A stretch of 6,193 nucleotides of DNA from Candidatus Zipacnadia bacterium (GTDB lineage: Bacteria > Armatimonadota > Zipacnadia > Zipacnadales > Zipacnadaceae), in NCBI GenBank assembly GCA_029821515.1, contig JALGTD010000181.1, positions 1 to 6,193 of the forward strand, read 5' to 3'. The notes beneath the pieces are model-generated. The model made no database searches, was not told the DNA's origin, and worked only from the letters and a program-made list of their open reading frames with translations. The translations under genes and the position numbers were made by a program. This document shows positions 5,114-6,193 of the stretch, piece after piece; within the stretch, counting starts at the first letter, position 1, and every line of letters starts with the position of its first letter.

Positions 5114-6193
5114 ATGAACGGTCAAGTTAGAATAGCAGTAATTGGATGTGGCGGTATTGCGGGGGCACATCTGAACGGGTATCAACAGCTTCAGGAAGCA
5201 GGATACGATCGCTTCCGCATTGCTGCTCTGTGCGATACTTCCGAGCAGCACCTGGCACAGTTCGCAGCGGATGTGGAGGAGAAGCTGGGTCATACCCCCA
5301 ACTGCTACTCTGACATCGAGCAGATGTTGGATGAGGTTGAAATCGATGCCGCTGACATCTGCCTGCCGCATGCCTACCATCATATGGTAGCGGTCCCCTG
5401 CCTGGAGGCCGGCCTGGACTGTATGGTGGAAAAGCCTCTGGGGATCACGGTCAAAGCCGGGCAACAGATAATTGCCGCAGCCCAGAAGAATGACCGCATT
5501 CTGGCTACTGCTGAACAGGTGCGGCGGGATATCGGTGCGCGGACGGTAAACTGGGCGATAAACGAAGCGGGGTTTATCGGCGAGCCGCTGTTCTTTGGCT
5601 TTGATGTAAAGACATTGATGGAGCTGGACGAGGAGTCTTATGCCTGGCGCTGGCGCCATAGTAAGCTACTCAGCGGTGGTGGTATGGTCTTCGATGCTGG
5701 CGCGCACTTCGCCGATATGATGTTGTACCTATTTGGCGACATAGATGAAGTCACCTGCACTCTGAAGACATTTGATACCCCCATTGTGGATATGCCCGGT
5801 CTTGGCCTACGGCCGCGCGATGTAGAGGACTACTGGATAGTCACCCTGAAGTTTGCCAGCGGACTGTTCGGCCACTGGAGCTACTCGCGCGCGGCGCGGG
5901 CGCACCATATCAACTCTTCGTATGTGTGGGGAACCGAAGGAGCCATCAAGGATCGCCAGGAGTGGATGCACCCATTCCAGTATGGCGGGGATATCGAGCT
6001 GACCGACGGCACCAAAATCTCTTATGAGGAGATAGAAAAGCAGTATCTCAACCAGCTTTCTGAGGAGCAACGTCAGACAACCTTCCCATATGGGATCACC
6101 GCAGGCATGCCAATTGAGTGCTGGGACTTTGTGGAGTCGGTAGCTGAGCGGCGCCCCCCCGAGATTGATGGGGAGGCCGGCCAGCGCGCCAAG
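5114..6193 (+). CDS. Gfo/Idh/MocA family oxidoreductase (second copy, cut by window end)
   Basis: Open for 360 codons with no stop before the window edge. The start reads MNGQVRIAVIGCGGIAGAH, the Rossmann strand and loop (GCGGIAG, 11-17). CDTSEQ at about 40 carries the acidic residue for NAD(H). ICLPHAYHH precedes EKP at 106-108 (the catalytic lysine motif). The C-terminal domain has GGGMVFDAGAH at 188-198, with Asp194 and His198 the conserved active-site pair, then a long beta-sheet region. The last visible residues (DGEAGQRAK) match the start of the final helix of this family, so only some 20-30 residues should be missing. It is a cytoplasmic sugar or polyol dehydrogenase, substrate unknown. 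A broken relative with a 25-base identical block lies at 1286-1366. It may form an operon with genes beyond the window. Confidence 0.92.
   Translation, partial: MNGQVRIAVIGCGGIAGAHLNGYQQLQEAGYDRFRIAALCDTSEQHLAQFAADVEEKLGHTPNCYSDIEQMLDEVEIDAADICLPHAYHHMVAVPCLEAGLDCMVEKPLGITVKAGQQIIAAAQKNDRILATAEQVRRDIGARTVNWAINEAGFIGEPLFFGFDVKTLMELDEESYAWRWRHSKLLSGGGMVFDAGAHFADMMLYLFGDIDEVTCTLKTFDTPIVDMPGLGLRPRDVEDYWIVTLKFASGLFGHWSYSRAARAHHINSSYVWGTEGAIKDRQEWMHPFQYGGDIELTDGTKISYEEIEKQYLNQLSEEQRQTTFPYGITAGMPIECWDFVESVAERRPPEIDGEAGQRAK

Noticed and set aside
1..6193. Insertion sequence, CRISPR array, tRNA or rRNA gene
   Set aside because: No transposase-like protein, no terminal repeats with target duplication, no regularly spaced repeats and no recognisable tRNA or rRNA segments were seen on either strand.

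Overview
The window looks like a chromosomal piece of an uncultured, moderately GC-rich, Gram-negative-type bacterium. Strong AGGAGG-type ribosome binding sites, a CsgG-like exported protein and a cluster of sialidase-like, short-chain dehydrogenase and Gfo/Idh/MocA genes fit the sugar- and glycan-degrading lineages in which these families are abundant (Latescibacterota, Armatimonadota, Hydrogenedentota, Poribacteria or Planctomycetota). No marker gene is present, so this placement is an inference of low confidence.

Layout: A minus-strand gene (31-969) encodes an exported CsgG-related protein. It diverges from everything else, and the rest of the window reads on the plus strand. The divergent spacer (970-1285) has a promoter-like TTGACA/TATAGA pair and a long imperfect hairpin. 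It is followed by a wrecked Gfo/Idh/MocA gene (1286 to about 1366, possibly to 1482) that keeps its ribosome binding site and first 13-14 codons and then jumps to the middle of the gene. Next comes an exported BNR/Asp-box sialidase-like gene (1555-2690), broken by one frameshift between 2395 and 2448. An intact SDR oxidoreductase (2730-3527) follows 39 bases later. A 241-base spacer with a bulged hairpin leads to an intact Gfo/Idh/MocA oxidoreductase (3769-4764). The next spacer, 349 bases, holds what look like the truncated 5' ends of two more genes: a 14-residue start like that of uroporphyrinogen-decarboxylase-like proteins (4790-4834, tentative) and a 40-residue start of a second sialidase-like protein (4933-5055). 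A second full-looking Gfo/Idh/MocA gene begins at 5114 and runs off the end of the window, open for 360 codons. It is the closest relative of the wrecked copy at 1286.

How the genes fit together: a secreted sialidase-like glycan enzyme, a cytoplasmic SDR and two NAD(P)-dependent sugar oxidoreductases are a plausible set for releasing and oxidising an unusual sugar or polyol. The substrate cannot be read from the sequence. The most unusual aspect is decay. In under 4 kb there are three 5'-end gene remnants and one frameshifted gene, all of families that belong to this kind of cluster, and the sialidase-SDR-Gfo block is bracketed by a broken and an intact relative of the same Gfo gene. This looks like active turnover of a duplicated catabolic cluster. 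I did not find a clear new defence, mobile or RNA-based system.
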